From the NCBI RefSeq assembly GCF_014193515.1, contig NZ_BLXX01000010.1, positions 124,001-188,000 of the forward strand: a stretch of DNA of 64,000 nucleotides, written 5' to 3'. Below the pieces are notes generated by a model that did not search any database, was not told where the DNA came from, and saw only the letters and a list, made by a program, of their open reading frames with translations. The stretch comes from Geomonas silvestris (lineage in GTDB: Bacteria; Desulfobacterota; Desulfuromonadia; Geobacterales; Geobacteraceae). The position numbers and the translations under genes were made by a program. Position 1 is the first letter of the stretch. Each line of letters starts with the position of its first letter. Positions 40,999 to 50,537 of this stretch are shown here, in pieces.

Positions 40999-41874
40999 AT
41001 GAAGAACAGGTGGCTGATCTGGACCGCCTTCGGGACAGGCGGGATCCTCTTGCTTTTCGGAGTCTGCGTGCTGGTCGCTACCGCCCTCATAGGTGACAAC
41101 GAGGGGGGGAGCGGCGACGGGGTCGGGCTGGTCGAGGTGAAAGGGGTGATCGTCGACGGTCAGGACACGGTGCGCCAGTTGCGGGCTCTGAAAAAGGACA
41201 AGCGGGTCAAGGCGGTGGTCTTGCGGGTGGACTCTCCCGGCGGTGTGGTCGGCCCCTCCCAGGAGATCTGCGCCCAGGTGCGCGAGGTCGCCAAGGTGAA
41301 GAATGTGGTGGTCTCCATGGGGAGCGTGGCCGCCTCGGGCGGGTACTATATCTCCGCCCCGGCCACCAAGATCTTCGCCAACCCCGGCACCATCACCGGC
41401 TCCATCGGCGTACTTATGAAGTTCTCGAACCTGGAAGGGCTCATGGACAAGGTGGGGATGAAGGCCTACACCATCAAAAGCGGCCAGTTCAAGGATGTGG
41501 GCTCCCCCGGCCGCGAGATGACCGCCGAGGAGCGGGCCATGCTGCAGGGGGTGATCGACAGCACCCACAGCCAGTTCGTGCGTGCCGTCGCCGAGGGGAG
41601 AAAGCTTCCCGTCGCCACGGTGGGCGCCATAGCCGACGGCAGGATCTTCTCGGGCGAGCAGGCCCTCGCTTTGAAACTGGTGGACCGGTTGGGGACCATG
41701 CAGGATGCCATCGACGAGGCTGCGCGCCTGGGCGGGGTGACCGGCGAACCTTCCATCATCAAGCCGCCCAAGAAACGGACCTCGGCCTGGGACTTCCTGG
41801 TGGAGAGTGCCGCCGGACAGTTGGGACTTTTGAAGGGCGCCGGCGACGGGGTCAGTGTCGATTACCGGATGTGA
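40999..41874 (+). CDS. sppA: Signal peptide peptidase SppA (short form)
   Basis: This membrane-bound serine protease (291 residues) degrades cleaved signal peptides. One N-terminal helix (LIWTAFGTGGILLLFGVCVLVA) anchors a single peptidase-S49 domain. The nucleophile is Ser113 in SVAASGGYYIS, and the general base is the Lys in SGQFKDVGSP (residue 165). The single-domain length matches the Bacillus-type short SppA, not the 67-kDa E. coli form. ATG 40999 follows TGGAGGTGTC. The gene is followed by a tandem repeat. Confidence 0.93.
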   Translation: MKNRWLIWTAFGTGGILLLFGVCVLVATALIGDNEGGSGDGVGLVEVKGVIVDGQDTVRQLRALKKDKRVKAVVLRVDSPGGVVGPSQEICAQVREVAKVKNVVVSMGSVAASGGYYISAPATKIFANPGTITGSIGVLMKFSNLEGLMDKVGMKAYTIKSGQFKDVGSPGREMTAEERAMLQGVIDSTHSQFVRAVAEGRKLPVATVGAIADGRIFSGEQALALKLVDRLGTMQDAIDEAARLGGVTGEPSIIKPPKKRTSAWDFLVESAAGQLGLLKGAGDGVSVDYRM

Positions 41875-41877
41875 AGA

Positions 41878-41961
41878 GGCAGGGGTTAGGGGCTAGGGAC
41901 TAGAAAAACGTAAGACCGAGGCAGGGGCAAGGGACTAGGGACTAGGGAAAAGCAAGACCAA
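41878..41961. repeat. 42-bp tandem repeat built from 7-bp units, two copies
   Basis: Two direct copies of exactly 42 bp (41878-41919 and 41920-41961) share GGCAGGGG...GGGACTAG...AAGACC; a third copy begins at 41962 but decays. Forty-two is six heptads, and the core GGGRCTA unit is the one seen at 19.7 and 51.4 kb. Confidence 0.8.
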
Positions 41962-42148
41962 GGCAGGAACTGAGACACAAAGCTCTCTGAGAACAGCAGG
42001 GACTGGGGCTTGGACGACTGCGCACTGGCTCTAGGACAGGCTTTCTCACTGGATTGTCTTTTTGGTCCAGTCGACGCTGTCAGAAGCCTGGTCACGAAAG
42101 GTTTTCCCTCGTCCCCAGCCGCTCGTGCCTCGTTCCTGCATTTATACC

Positions 42149-42176
42149 TTGACAAAAATGCTAGCGTATATATACT
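42149..42176 (+). promoter_or_regulatory. Sigma-70 promoter of the DUF177-rpmF-plsX-fab operon
   Basis: A perfect TTGACA (42149-42154) and TATACT (42171-42176) are separated by 16 bp, 30 bp before the TTG start. The AT-rich context fits a strong housekeeping promoter. Confidence 0.75.
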
Positions 42177-42206
42177 CAGTTGCTTCCAAAAAGGGGGGCT
42201 ACGTCC

Positions 42207-42743
42207 TTGAAGATACGTGTCGATGAGGTTAAGAAGAAGCGGGTAGACCTCAACGAAGAGGAACCAGCGGCCCACTATCCGAATCTGGTTGAAATGGAAC
42301 AAGCCGGCGAGTGCAGCTTCATTGCGCCGGTTCATACGGAACTTTCGGCGGTCTGGGAGTACGACCACGTACGCGCCGCCGGCAAGGTGAACACTGCGGC
42401 GAAGCTTACCTGCTCCCGCTGCCTGGCCGAGTACGAGATCCCGGTCAGTTCCGACTTCACAATTTTCTACACCCAGTCGTCGGGGGAACAACTTGACGAA
42501 GAGGTGGAGCTCAGCGACGAAGACCTCATCTCGGTCTCCTTCCAGGGGGACGAGATCAATTTTGACTTCGAGATCGCCGAGCAAGTAATGATGGAAATAC
42601 CCTTCAAGCCGCTGTGCAGCGAGGATTGCAAGGGGCTGTGCACCGAGTGCGGCGCAGACCTGAACCAGGGCGACTGCGGTTGCGATCGCGGCACGGTGAA
42701 TTTGAAGATGAGTGCCCTGAAGAAGTTAAGCATAGACAAGTAA
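42207..42743 (+). CDS. DUF177 (YceD-like) protein
   Basis: This 178-residue protein belongs to the YceD/DUF177 family nearly always encoded before rpmF and implicated in 23S rRNA or large-subunit metabolism. A central CSRCLAEY and a C-terminal CTECGADLNQGDCGC provide likely zinc ligands. The start is TTG 42207, preceded by a G-rich site; an earlier in-frame TTG overlaps the promoter and is unlikely. It heads the rpmF-plsX-fab operon as in many bacteria. Confidence 0.88.
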   Translation: MKIRVDEVKKKRVDLNEEEPAAHYPNLVEMEQAGECSFIAPVHTELSAVWEYDHVRAAGKVNTAAKLTCSRCLAEYEIPVSSDFTIFYTQSSGEQLDEEVELSDEDLISVSFQGDEINFDFEIAEQVMMEIPFKPLCSEDCKGLCTECGADLNQGDCGCDRGTVNLKMSALKKLSIDK

Positions 42744-42755
42744 AAGGAGAAACCG

Positions 42756-42938
42756 ATGGCTGTACCTAAGAAGAAAACCTCCAAATCGCGTAAAAACATG
42801 AGGCGTGCTCATGACTTCCTGACCCCTCCCACCGTCTCGACCTGCCCCCAGTGCAAGGCTCCCAAGCTGCCGCACTGCGTCTGCCCCTCCTGCGGCACCT
42901 ACAAGGGTCGCCAGGTGCTGAAAGCCGAAGAAGTATAA
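42756..42938 (+). CDS. rpmF: 50S ribosomal protein L32
   Basis: This 60-residue protein starts [20 protein letters not shown] and has two Cys pairs ([17 protein letters not shown]), the zinc-binding form of L32. It lies between DUF177 and plsX, the classical arrangement linking ribosome and lipid synthesis. Confidence 0.97.
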   Translation: MAVPKKKTSKSRKNMRRAHDFLTPPTVSTCPQCKAPKLPHCVCPSCGTYKGRQVLKAEEV

Positions 42939-42989
42939 CGTCGGGTTGAACCTGCCGTGACTGTTCGGAATCCGCTCCGTAGGGGAAAT

Positions 42990-44048
42990 ATGAGAGTTGC
43001 AGTGGATGTGATGGGGGGCGATAACGCCCCTCATGTCGAAGTTGAAGGTGCGGTGGCTGCGGCGCGCGAATTTGGCGTGCCGCTCACCCTGGTCGGTGAC
43101 CGCGAGCGTGTCGAGGCCGAACTGGCCCGCCACGACTGCACTGGACTTGATATCGAGATCTGGCATGCCTCCGAAGTGGTAGGCATGCACGACTCGGCCT
43201 CCGACGCGGTACGCAAGAAGAAGGACTCCTCGATCCGCGTCGCCTTCGAGCTGGTCAAAGGGGGCGAGGCCGCCGCGGTCGTCAGCGCGGGTAACTCGGG
43301 CGCCACCATGGCGGCCGGGATGTTCGTGCTGAAACGGATGCGGGGGATCGACCGCCCTGCCATTGCCCAGTTGCTCCCCACCCTCACCGGTTCCACGCTG
43401 GTGCTCGACGTGGGGGGGAACGTGGACTGCAAGCCGGACCACCTGGTACAGTTCGCCGTAATGGGCGAGGTGTACGCGCGCTTCGTCATGGGGCTTCAGT
43501 CTCCCAGGGTCGGCATACTCTCCAACGGCGAGGAAGCCAGCAAGGGGAACGAGCTCACCCGGGAAACCAGCGCGCTGTTACGCGAGAAGCCGCTCAACTA
43601 CATAGGCTACGTGGAAGGGCGCGACGTCTTCAACGGCTCGGTCGACGTGGTGGTGTGCGACGGCTTCGTCGGCAACGTAGTCTTAAAGCTCTCCGAAGGG
43701 CTTGCCGAGACCGTCGGCAAGATGCTCAAGGCCGAGATCAAATCGAGCCTCCTGTCCCAGATCGGTTACCTCCTCTGCCGCAAGGCTTTCAATAACTTCA
43801 GAAAAACCGTAGATTACGCGGAGTACGGCGGCGCACCGCTGTTGGGTATCAACGGCGTGGGGATGATTTGCCACGGCGGCTCCAATCCCAAGGCGATCAA
43901 GAACGCGATCCGCTTCGCCTATGACTATGCGCTCAAGGGGGTGAACTCCCGGATGGCTGAAAAGCTGGACGAGAGCTTCCCCAAAAGCGTGCGCGAAAGC
44001 GAGGCCAACGAGGCCCCCGCCGACGCGAAGGAGAGGGTAGTCTCATGA
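42990..44048 (+). CDS. plsX: Phosphate acyltransferase PlsX
   Basis: PlsX (352 residues) converts acyl-ACP to acyl phosphate for phospholipid synthesis. The N-terminal [14 protein letters not shown] is diagnostic, with [12 protein letters not shown] and [11 protein letters not shown] further on. ATG 42990 follows TAGGGGAAAT; a GTG at 42957 in frame has no site and would add unrelated residues. Its last bases overlap the fabH start (ATGA). Confidence 0.96.
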   Translation: MRVAVDVMGGDNAPHVEVEGAVAAAREFGVPLTLVGDRERVEAELARHDCTGLDIEIWHASEVVGMHDSASDAVRKKKDSSIRVAFELVKGGEAAAVVSAGNSGATMAAGMFVLKRMRGIDRPAIAQLLPTLTGSTLVLDVGGNVDCKPDHLVQFAVMGEVYARFVMGLQSPRVGILSNGEEASKGNELTRETSALLREKPLNYIGYVEGRDVFNGSVDVVVCDGFVGNVVLKLSEGLAETVGKMLKAEIKSSLLSQIGYLLCRKAFNNFRKTVDYAEYGGAPLLGINGVGMICHGGSNPKAIKNAIRFAYDYALKGVNSRMAEKLDESFPKSVRESEANEAPADAKERVVS

Positions 44049-45028
44049 TTCGAGCAAGGATCACCGGAACGGGATCGGCACTTCCCGAGAAGGTACTCAG
44101 CAATTTCGACCTGGAGAAGATGGTCGACACTACCGACGAGTGGATCGTCGCCCGCACCGGCATCAGCCAGCGCCGCATCGCCTCGGAAGGGGAGTACACC
44201 TCCACCTTCGCCACCCTGGCAGCCCAGCGCGCCCTCGAGGCCGCCGGCGTCTCCGCCGATGAGATCGACCTGATCATCCTCGGCACGCTCACCCCTGATT
44301 TCCCGTTCCCCGCAACTGCCTGCCTGGTCCAGCAGAACCTGGGCGCCAAGAACGCCTTCTGCTTCGACCTCTCCGCAGCCTGCTCCGGTTTCGTCTTCGC
44401 CCTGGCCACCGCCGAGAAGTACCTCCTATCCGGGACCCACAAGAAGGCGCTGGTGATCGGTGCCGAGGTGCTCTCGCGCATCATCGACTGGAAGGACCGC
44501 AACACCTGCCTGCTCTTCGGCGACGGTGCCGGCGCGGTGGTGCTCGAGGCCGTCGAGGGTGGCGATAACGGCCTGCTGTCGACCCACATGTACTCCGACG
44601 GCAACTTCTGGGAGATCCTCTACCAGACCGGGTCCGGCAACCGCAATCCGGCCACCCAGGCGAACCTGGACGCAGGCCTTGTGTACCTGACCATGCAGGG
44701 TAACGAGGTGTTCAAGTACGCGGTGCGCGCGATGGCGGAGGTCTCTCTCGAGGCCCTGGAGAAAAACGGGATAACCGGCGAGGACCTGACGCTCTTCATC
44801 GCGCACCAGGCGAACCAGCGCATCATCGATGCGGTCGGCAAACGCCTGAACCTGACCGGCGAGCGCGTCTTCGTGAACCTGGACCGCTACGGCAACACCT
44901 CGGCTGCGTCGATTCCCATCGCGCTGGACGAGGCGGTGCGCGGCGGGCGCGTCAAGGAGGGGGACCTGGTGCTCCTCTCCGCGTTCGGCGGCGGGCTCAC
45001 CTGGGGCTCGGCGCTCTTACGCTGGTAG
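44045..45028 (+). CDS. fabH: 3-oxoacyl-ACP synthase III
   Basis: FabH (327 residues) starts fatty-acid synthesis by condensing an acyl-CoA with malonyl-ACP. The thiolase-fold triad is visible: Cys113 in SAACSGF, His254 in AHQAN and Asn284 in GNTSAAS. The primer preference cannot be read. A hairpin with a short T-run follows, so some transcripts may end before fabD. Confidence 0.97.
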   Translation: MIRARITGTGSALPEKVLSNFDLEKMVDTTDEWIVARTGISQRRIASEGEYTSTFATLAAQRALEAAGVSADEIDLIILGTLTPDFPFPATACLVQQNLGAKNAFCFDLSAACSGFVFALATAEKYLLSGTHKKALVIGAEVLSRIIDWKDRNTCLLFGDGAGAVVLEAVEGGDNGLLSTHMYSDGNFWEILYQTGSGNRNPATQANLDAGLVYLTMQGNEVFKYAVRAMAEVSLEALEKNGITGEDLTLFIAHQANQRIIDAVGKRLNLTGERVFVNLDRYGNTSAASIPIALDEAVRGGRVKEGDLVLLSAFGGGLTWGSALLRW

Positions 45029-45063
45029 CCGGACCGACAACTTACTCTTTAAAAAGCTTTGGG

Positions 45064-45088
45064 GGCGGGTCTTAGATCCGCCTTCTTT
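45064..45088 (+). terminator. Possible internal terminator between fabH and fabD
   Basis: GGCGGGTC faces GATCCGCC (8 bp with one G-T pair) around a TTA loop and is followed by TTCTTT. It would make the downstream genes partly independent of plsX-fabH. Confidence 0.6.
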
Positions 45089-45194
45089 GCGCCGTACAAC
45101 CGGCTGCCGCTTACGTAAAACGCGTGCGGCGAGCCGAGGCCTGCGGCTTGACATCTCCCGGTGCGGTACCGGCCGGAAACAACGAGGTATCGAC

Positions 45195-46124
45195 ATGAGT
45201 CATGCATTCATCTTTCCCGGCCAGGGGTCGCAGCACCCCGGCATGGGACGCGAGCTTGCCGAGAACTTCAAGATCGCCAAGGAGAGCTTCGAAGAGGCCG
45301 ACGACGCCCTCGGATTCAAACTCTCCACCATGTGCTTCGAGGGTCCCGAGGAGGACCTGAAGCTCACCGCCAACACCCAGCCGGCCATCCTGGCCGCAAG
45401 CGTTGCCGCCTACCGCGTGCTCAAAACCGAGTCGCCGCTCTCCGCCAGCTTCGTGGCCGGCCACTCGCTGGGCGAGTACTCCGCGCTGGTAGCCGCCGGC
45501 GCTCTCGACTTCGCCGACGCCCTGCGCACCGTGCGCGCCCGCGGCAGCTTCATGCAGGACGCGGTTCCGGTCGGCGTGGGCGCCATGGCCGCCATCCTCG
45601 GCGTTGAGAACGAGGTGCTCGCCGAGATCTGCCAGGAAGCGGCGCAGGGCGAGGTGGTCTCTCCCGCCAACTTCAACTCGCCGGGCCAGATCGTGGTCGC
45701 AGGCCACACCGGCGCCGTGAATCGCGCCATCGAGATCGCCAAGGCCCGCGGCTTTAGAAAGGCGATGCTGCTGCCGGTAAGCGCACCCTTCCACTGCGCC
45801 CTGATGCAGCCGGCCGCCGAGCGCCTGGCTGGCGTCCTGGAAAAAGTCGCTGTTTCCGGCATTGTCATCCCGGTTGTTTCCAACGTGGAAGCCAAGCCGA
45901 ACTCCGACGCCGCCCGCGTCAAGGGGCTTTTGGTGGACCAGGTCTGCTCCCCGGTGCGCTGGGACGAGTCGGTCCGCTTCATGGTGGCCCAGGGTGTGAC
46001 GAACTTCGTGGAGATCGGCCCGGGCAAGGTGCTCGCCGGTCTCGTGAAGCGCATCGAGAAAGAGGTGCAGACCCTTAACGTTCAGGACGCAGCCGGGATC
46101 AAAGCCCTGGCGGAGGTGGCATAA
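45195..46124 (+). CDS. fabD: Malonyl-CoA:ACP transacylase
   Basis: FabD (309 residues) loads malonyl groups onto ACP. FPGQGSQHPGMG at the N-terminus, the nucleophile Ser91 in GHSLGEYSAL and His200 in APFHCALM are all in place. ATG 45195 follows AACGAGG; the frame is open upstream but without similarity. It ends one base before fabG. Confidence 0.97.
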   Translation: MSHAFIFPGQGSQHPGMGRELAENFKIAKESFEEADDALGFKLSTMCFEGPEEDLKLTANTQPAILAASVAAYRVLKTESPLSASFVAGHSLGEYSALVAAGALDFADALRTVRARGSFMQDAVPVGVGAMAAILGVENEVLAEICQEAAQGEVVSPANFNSPGQIVVAGHTGAVNRAIEIAKARGFRKAMLLPVSAPFHCALMQPAAERLAGVLEKVAVSGIVIPVVSNVEAKPNSDAARVKGLLVDQVCSPVRWDESVRFMVAQGVTNFVEIGPGKVLAGLVKRIEKEVQTLNVQDAAGIKALAEVA

Positions 46125-46125
46125 C

Positions 46126-46866
46126 ATGAGTCTTAACGGACAGGTAGCCGTAGTAACCGGAGCTTCCCGCGGCATCGGCCGCGCCATAGCCCTGAAACTT
46201 GCCGCCGAAGGGGCCACCGTGGTGGTCACCGCAACGAGCGTCGAGGGGGCCCAGAAGACCGCCGACGAGATCGTCGCAGCCGGCGGCAAGTCGCTCGCCG
46301 TCAAGGTGGACGTCTCCCAGGTGGCAGAGGTTGAGGAGCTCTTCAAGAAGACCGCTGACAGCTTCGGGCGCCTGGACATCCTGGTCAATAACGCCGGGAT
46401 CACCAAGGACGGCCTCTTGCTCCGCATGAAGGAGTCCGACTGGGATGCCGTCATGGACGTGAACCTCAAAGGCGCCTTCAACTGCACCCGCGAGGCGGCC
46501 AAGGTGATGAGCAAGGCCCGCTACGGGCGCATCGTCAACGTCTCCTCGGTGGTGGGCGAGATGGGGAACCCCGGCCAGGCCAACTACTGCGCCTCCAAGG
46601 CCGGCATGATCGGCCTCACCAAGTCGGTGGCGAAGGAACTCGCGCGCCGCAACGTCACCGTGAACGCGGTCACCCCCGGCTTCATCGAGACCGACATGAC
46701 CAGCGAGCTCTCCGAGAAGACCCGCGAGTCCTTGCAGGAACAGATCCCGATGGGGCGCCTGGGGGGCTCGGAAGATATCGCCGCGGCGGTAGTTTTCCTG
46801 GTTTCCGAGGGGGCTTCTTACATCACCGGGCACGTCCTTTCGGTCAATGGCGGGATGTACATGTAG
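46126..46866 (+). CDS. fabG: 3-oxoacyl-ACP reductase
   Basis: FabG (246 residues) is the NADPH-dependent short-chain dehydrogenase of the elongation cycle. It has the cofactor loop TGASRGIGRAIA, NNAGIT, and the catalytic Tyr154/Lys158 in NYCASKAGM with a serine in NVSSVVG. The single-base gap after fabD implies tight coupling. Confidence 0.97.
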   Translation: MSLNGQVAVVTGASRGIGRAIALKLAAEGATVVVTATSVEGAQKTADEIVAAGGKSLAVKVDVSQVAEVEELFKKTADSFGRLDILVNNAGITKDGLLLRMKESDWDAVMDVNLKGAFNCTREAAKVMSKARYGRIVNVSSVVGEMGNPGQANYCASKAGMIGLTKSVAKELARRNVTVNAVTPGFIETDMTSELSEKTRESLQEQIPMGRLGGSEDIAAAVVFLVSEGASYITGHVLSVNGGMYM

Positions 46867-46914
46867 GGTAGGGAAGGGGCCGAAAATTTTACCTTGCAGG
46901 CCCTAAAATACCTT

Positions 46915-46943
46915 TTGCAAATTCGCTTTGTGCATGCTATGAA
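46915..46943 (+). promoter_or_regulatory. Candidate promoter of acpP
   Basis: TTGCAA (46915-46920) and TATGAA (46938-46943) are separated by 17 bp, with a TG extension before the -10. A dedicated promoter fits the high demand for acyl carrier protein. Confidence 0.6.
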
Positions 46944-47001
46944 ACTAGGCGTGCTTTTTCCCAACTAAATTGTCTGAACAAAATCAACTGGAGGTGTATA
47001 G

Positions 47002-47235
47002 ATGGCTTCGATCGAAAAACGTATTAAAGAGATAGTGGCAGAGCAGCTTGGGGTGGACGAGGCGCAGGTGACCAACGAGTCTTCCTTCATGGACGACCTG
47101 GGCGCAGACTCCCTGGACACCGTAGAACTGGTGATGGCTCTCGAGGAAGAGTTCGAAATCGAAATCTCCGACGAAGACGCCGAGAAGATCCAGTCCGTCC
47201 AGGACGCCATCGACTACATTACTGATCACACCTAG
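47002..47235 (+). CDS. acpP: Acyl carrier protein
   Basis: This 77-residue acidic protein carries the 4'-phosphopantetheine group on Ser37 in [31 protein letters not shown] provides the site before ATG 47002. It has its own upstream promoter and a strong terminator before fabF. Confidence 0.98.
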   Translation: MASIEKRIKEIVAEQLGVDEAQVTNESSFMDDLGADSLDTVELVMALEEEFEIEISDEDAEKIQSVQDAIDYITDHT

Positions 47236-47242
47236 TAGACAG

Positions 47243-47267
47243 AGGGGAAGTTGACTTCCCCTTTTTT
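47243..47267 (+). terminator. Rho-independent terminator after acpP
   Basis: A perfect 8-bp stem AGGGGAAG/CTTCCCCT with a TTGA loop is followed by six T residues. Confidence 0.92.
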
Positions 47268-47317
47268 CATGGCGCCTCAAGCGGCATGATCGATCAGAGA
47301 ATAAGGAGTTCCGAAAT

Positions 47318-48550
47318 ATGAGAAGAGTTGTTGTCACGGGGATCGGCGTGGTCTCCCCCCTGGGGACCGGGAACGCCAAGAACTGGGAAAACCTGATCGC
47401 GGGCACCTCCGGGATCGCTCCCATCACCCGTTTCGATGCCAGCGAGCTGCCGGTCAGGATCGCCGGCGAAGTGAAGGATTTCGTCGCCGAAGACTTCATC
47501 GACAAGAAAGAGATCAAGAAGATGGATCTCTTCATCCAGTACGCACTGGGTGCCGCTCACTACGCCATGGAAGACTCGGGGCTGGTGATCAACGAGGAGA
47601 ACGCCGAGCGTGTTGGGGTTCTGGTGGGTGCCGGCCTTGGTGGCCTCCCCGCCATCGAGCGCTACCATTCCGCTCTTGCCGAAGGTGGCTACAAGAAGAT
47701 CTCCCCGTTCTTCATCCCGATGCTGATCATCAACCTGGCTCCGGGCCACATCTCCATCAAGTACGGCGCGAAAGGGCCGAACCTTTCTTCGGTTTCCGCC
47801 TGCGCGACCGGCACTCACTCCATCGGTGACGCCTACCACATGATCAAGCGCGGCGATGCCGACGCCATGATCGCCGGCGGCACCGAGTCGACCGTGACCC
47901 CCTTGGGGATCGGCGGCTTCTCCGTCATGAAGGCGCTCTCCACCAACAACGACGACCCGACCGCCGCCTCGCGCCCCTTCGACAAGGGGAGGGACGGCTT
48001 CGTGCTCGCCGAGGGTGCCGGTATCGTGGTGCTCGAGGAGTACGAGGCAGCCAAGGCCCGCGGCGCCAAGATCTACGGCGAGGTCGTGGGTTACGGCATG
48101 TCCGGCGACGCCTACCACCTGACCAGCCCGGCTCCGGGCGGCGAGGGTGCCGCGCGCTGCATGAAGATGGCGCTCAGGACCGCCGGTGTGAACCCCGAGC
48201 AGGTCGACTACATCAACGCCCATGGCACTTCCACCCCGTTTGGCGACGTGGGCGAGACCATGGCCATCCGCTCCGTGTTCGGCACCCATGCCGACAAGCT
48301 GATGGTATCTTCGACCAAGTCGATGACCGGGCACCTCTTGGGTGCGGCAGGCGGCGTCGAGGCGGTCTTCTCGCTCATGGCGATGCAGAACCAGGTGGTA
48401 CCGCCGACCATCAACTACACCGAGCCCGATCCGGAATGCGATCTGGACTACGTCCCGAACACCGCGCGCGAGGCGAAAGTCGAGTACGCCATGTCTAACT
48501 CGTTCGGCTTTGGCGGCACCAACGCGTCGCTGCTTTTCAAGAGGGTGTAG
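47318..48550 (+). CDS. fabF: 3-oxoacyl-ACP synthase II
   Basis: FabF (410 residues) elongates acyl-ACP. The condensing-enzyme triad is present: Cys162 in SACATGTHS, His302 in NAHGTSTP and His339 in [10 protein letters not shown]. The stop directly precedes rpiB (ATG follows at once). It belongs to the standard fabD-G-acpP-fabF order. Confidence 0.97.
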   Translation: MRRVVVTGIGVVSPLGTGNAKNWENLIAGTSGIAPITRFDASELPVRIAGEVKDFVAEDFIDKKEIKKMDLFIQYALGAAHYAMEDSGLVINEENAERVGVLVGAGLGGLPAIERYHSALAEGGYKKISPFFIPMLIINLAPGHISIKYGAKGPNLSSVSACATGTHSIGDAYHMIKRGDADAMIAGGTESTVTPLGIGGFSVMKALSTNNDDPTAASRPFDKGRDGFVLAEGAGIVVLEEYEAAKARGAKIYGEVVGYGMSGDAYHLTSPAPGGEGAARCMKMALRTAGVNPEQVDYINAHGTSTPFGDVGETMAIRSVFGTHADKLMVSSTKSMTGHLLGAAGGVEAVFSLMAMQNQVVPPTINYTEPDPECDLDYVPNTAREAKVEYAMSNSFGFGGTNASLLFKRV

Positions 48551-49006
48551 ATGATAGTCATTGCCAGTGATCACGGCGGTTTGAACCTGAAGGATGAGAT
48601 CAAGGCTCTCTTGAGCGAGCGCGGGGTAGCCTGCGAAGATCTCGGCACCAACAACGGCGACTCGGTCGACTACCCCGACTTCGGCGCAAAAGTGGCGCAG
48701 CGCGTCTCGCAGGGGAGTGCCGATCTCGGCATCCTGGTCTGCGGCACCGGCATCGGGATGTCCATCGTGGCCAACAAGTTCCCGGGTATCCGGGCGGCCC
48801 TGGCCACGGACGTCTTCATGGCGACCATGGCCAAGGAGCACAACAACGCCAACATCCTGGTTCTCGGGGGGCGCGTCATCGACCCGGCCACCGCCCGGGC
48901 CATGGTGGCGGCCTGGCTGGACACCGAGTTTGCCGCGGGGCGCCACCAGGCGCGTCTCGACAAGATCGCCGCGCTGGAGAAGGACCTCCGGGTCCAGGCA
49001 CCCTAA
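48551..49006 (+). CDS. rpiB: Ribose-5-phosphate isomerase B
   Basis: RpiB (151 residues) interconverts ribose-5-phosphate and ribulose-5-phosphate. SDHGG near the N-terminus and the catalytic Cys in VCGTGIGMS are diagnostic; DYPDFG and [14 protein letters not shown] also match. It begins immediately after fabF and ends before a terminator, so it is the last gene of that unit. Confidence 0.96.
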   Translation: MIVIASDHGGLNLKDEIKALLSERGVACEDLGTNNGDSVDYPDFGAKVAQRVSQGSADLGILVCGTGIGMSIVANKFPGIRAALATDVFMATMAKEHNNANILVLGGRVIDPATARAMVAAWLDTEFAAGRHQARLDKIAALEKDLRVQAP

Positions 49007-49033
49007 GGGCCCGGCAGCATTTAAGCAAAGCAC

Positions 49034-49057
49034 AAACGGGACCCTCGGTCCCGTTTT
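49034..49057 (+). terminator. Rho-independent terminator after rpiB
   Basis: A perfect 10-bp stem AAACGGGACC/GGTCCCGTTT with a CTC loop is followed by TTTTCATTT. It lies 36 bp before glyA. Confidence 0.85.
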
Positions 49058-49092
49058 CATTTCCACCAACGTACAAATTCAGGAGAACAGAC

Positions 49093-50340
49093 ATGTCAGT
49101 ACTGGAGAATTTCGATCCGGCCATCGCGCAGATCATCAAGGCCGAGACCGAGCGTCAGGAGTACAACCTCGAACTGATCGCCTCCGAAAACTTCGTCTCC
49201 CCGGCGGTCCTGGAAGCGCAGGGCTCGGTGCTCACCAACAAGTACGCCGAAGGGTATCCCGGCAAGCGCTACTACGGTGGCTGCCACTGCGTGGACCAGG
49301 CCGAAAACCTGGCGATCGAGCGCGCCAAGGAGCTCTTCGGCGCCGATCACGTCAACGTGCAGCCGCACTCCGGTTCCCAGGCCAACATGGCGGTCTACTT
49401 CACCGTGCTGAAGCCGGGCGACACCGTGCTGGGGATGAACCTGGCCCACGGCGGTCACCTGACCCACGGTTCCCCGGTCAACTTCTCCGGCCGCTTCTTC
49501 AACATCGTTCCCTACGGCGTCTCGAAAGAGAGCCAGACCATCGACTACGAAGAGGTCGAGCGTCTGGCCCTCGAGCACAAGCCGAAGATGATTGTGGTGG
49601 GTGCTTCCGCTTACCCGCGCATCATCGATTTCGAGGCCTTCCGCCGTGTGGCGGACAAGGTGGGCGCCGTGGTCATGGTGGACATGGCCCACATCGCAGG
49701 TCTCGTGGCCGCCGGTCTGCACCCGAACCCGGTTCCCTACGCCGAGTTCGTGACCACCACCACCCACAAGACCCTCCGGGGACCGCGCGGCGGCATGATC
49801 ATGTGCCGCGAGGAGTTCGCCAAGACCCTCAACTCCAACATCTTCCCGGGGATCCAGGGCGGACCGCTCATGCACGTGATCGCCGCCAAGGCCGTCGCCT
49901 TCAAGGAAGCCCTCTCTCCGGAGTTCAAGACTTACCAGGCGCAGATCGTGAAGAACGCCCAGGCGCTCGCCGCTGGCCTCATGAAGCGCGGTTTCAAGCT
50001 CACCTCCGGCGGCACCGACAACCACCTGATGCTGGTCGACCTGACCGAAACCGGCCTTACCGGCAAGGTGGCCGAAGAGGCGCTCGACAAGGCCGGCATC
50101 ACCGTGAACAAGAACGGCATTCCGTTTGACACCCGTTCGCCGTTCGTCACCTCCGGCATCCGCATCGGCACCCCGGCCGCGACCACCCACGGCCTGAAAG
50201 AGGCCGAGATGGAGCAGGTCGCCGCCCTCATCGCCGAGGTGCTCGCCAACGTCGAGGACGAGGCTGTCCTGGCCAAGGTAAAGGGCGAGGTCAATACCCT
50301 CATGAAGCGCTTCCCGCTCTACGCCGACCGTCTGGCCTAG
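49093..50340 (+). CDS. glyA: Serine hydroxymethyltransferase
   Basis: GlyA (415 residues) interconverts serine and glycine with transfer of a one-carbon unit to tetrahydrofolate. The PLP lysine is Lys226 in [24 protein letters not shown] and GKRYYGGC near the N-terminus also match. ATG 49093 follows AGGAG. A strong terminator on each side isolates it, so its promoter probably overlaps the preceding terminator. Confidence 0.97.
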   Translation: MSVLENFDPAIAQIIKAETERQEYNLELIASENFVSPAVLEAQGSVLTNKYAEGYPGKRYYGGCHCVDQAENLAIERAKELFGADHVNVQPHSGSQANMAVYFTVLKPGDTVLGMNLAHGGHLTHGSPVNFSGRFFNIVPYGVSKESQTIDYEEVERLALEHKPKMIVVGASAYPRIIDFEAFRRVADKVGAVVMVDMAHIAGLVAAGLHPNPVPYAEFVTTTTHKTLRGPRGGMIMCREEFAKTLNSNIFPGIQGGPLMHVIAAKAVAFKEALSPEFKTYQAQIVKNAQALAAGLMKRGFKLTSGGTDNHLMLVDLTETGLTGKVAEEALDKAGITVNKNGIPFDTRSPFVTSGIRIGTPAATTHGLKEAEMEQVAALIAEVLANVEDEAVLAKVKGEVNTLMKRFPLYADRLA

Positions 50341-50369
50341 GTGCGGCGGTAACAGGCAATAAACAAGAG

Positions 50370-50396
50370 GGGGGCGCCTAGGGCGCCCCCTTTTTT
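50370..50396 (+). terminator. Rho-independent terminator after glyA
   Basis: A perfect 9-bp GC stem GGGGGCGCC/GGCGCCCCC with a TAG loop is followed by six T residues. Confidence 0.93.
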
Positions 50397-50537
50397 GTTG
50401 AGTCAGCTCTCGCTCGCCCTCCGGGAGAGGGTCGAGGTGAGGGGGCTGCGGGCTCGTTTGTTTCAGCCCCATTGGCCGTTTCCCCCTGACCGACTGGTCG
50501 GTCCGAAAAAGTGCAGCTGGCGCACCCAGGAGGCCTC

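Larger units (their letters stand above)
41875..42206. other. Intergenic region between sppA and the fab block
   Basis: The first 90 bp are a tandem repeat built from heptads (separate entry). The middle (about 41968-42140) has no credible gene. The last 60 bp carry a strong promoter for the DUF177-rpmF-plsX operon. Confidence 0.5.
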
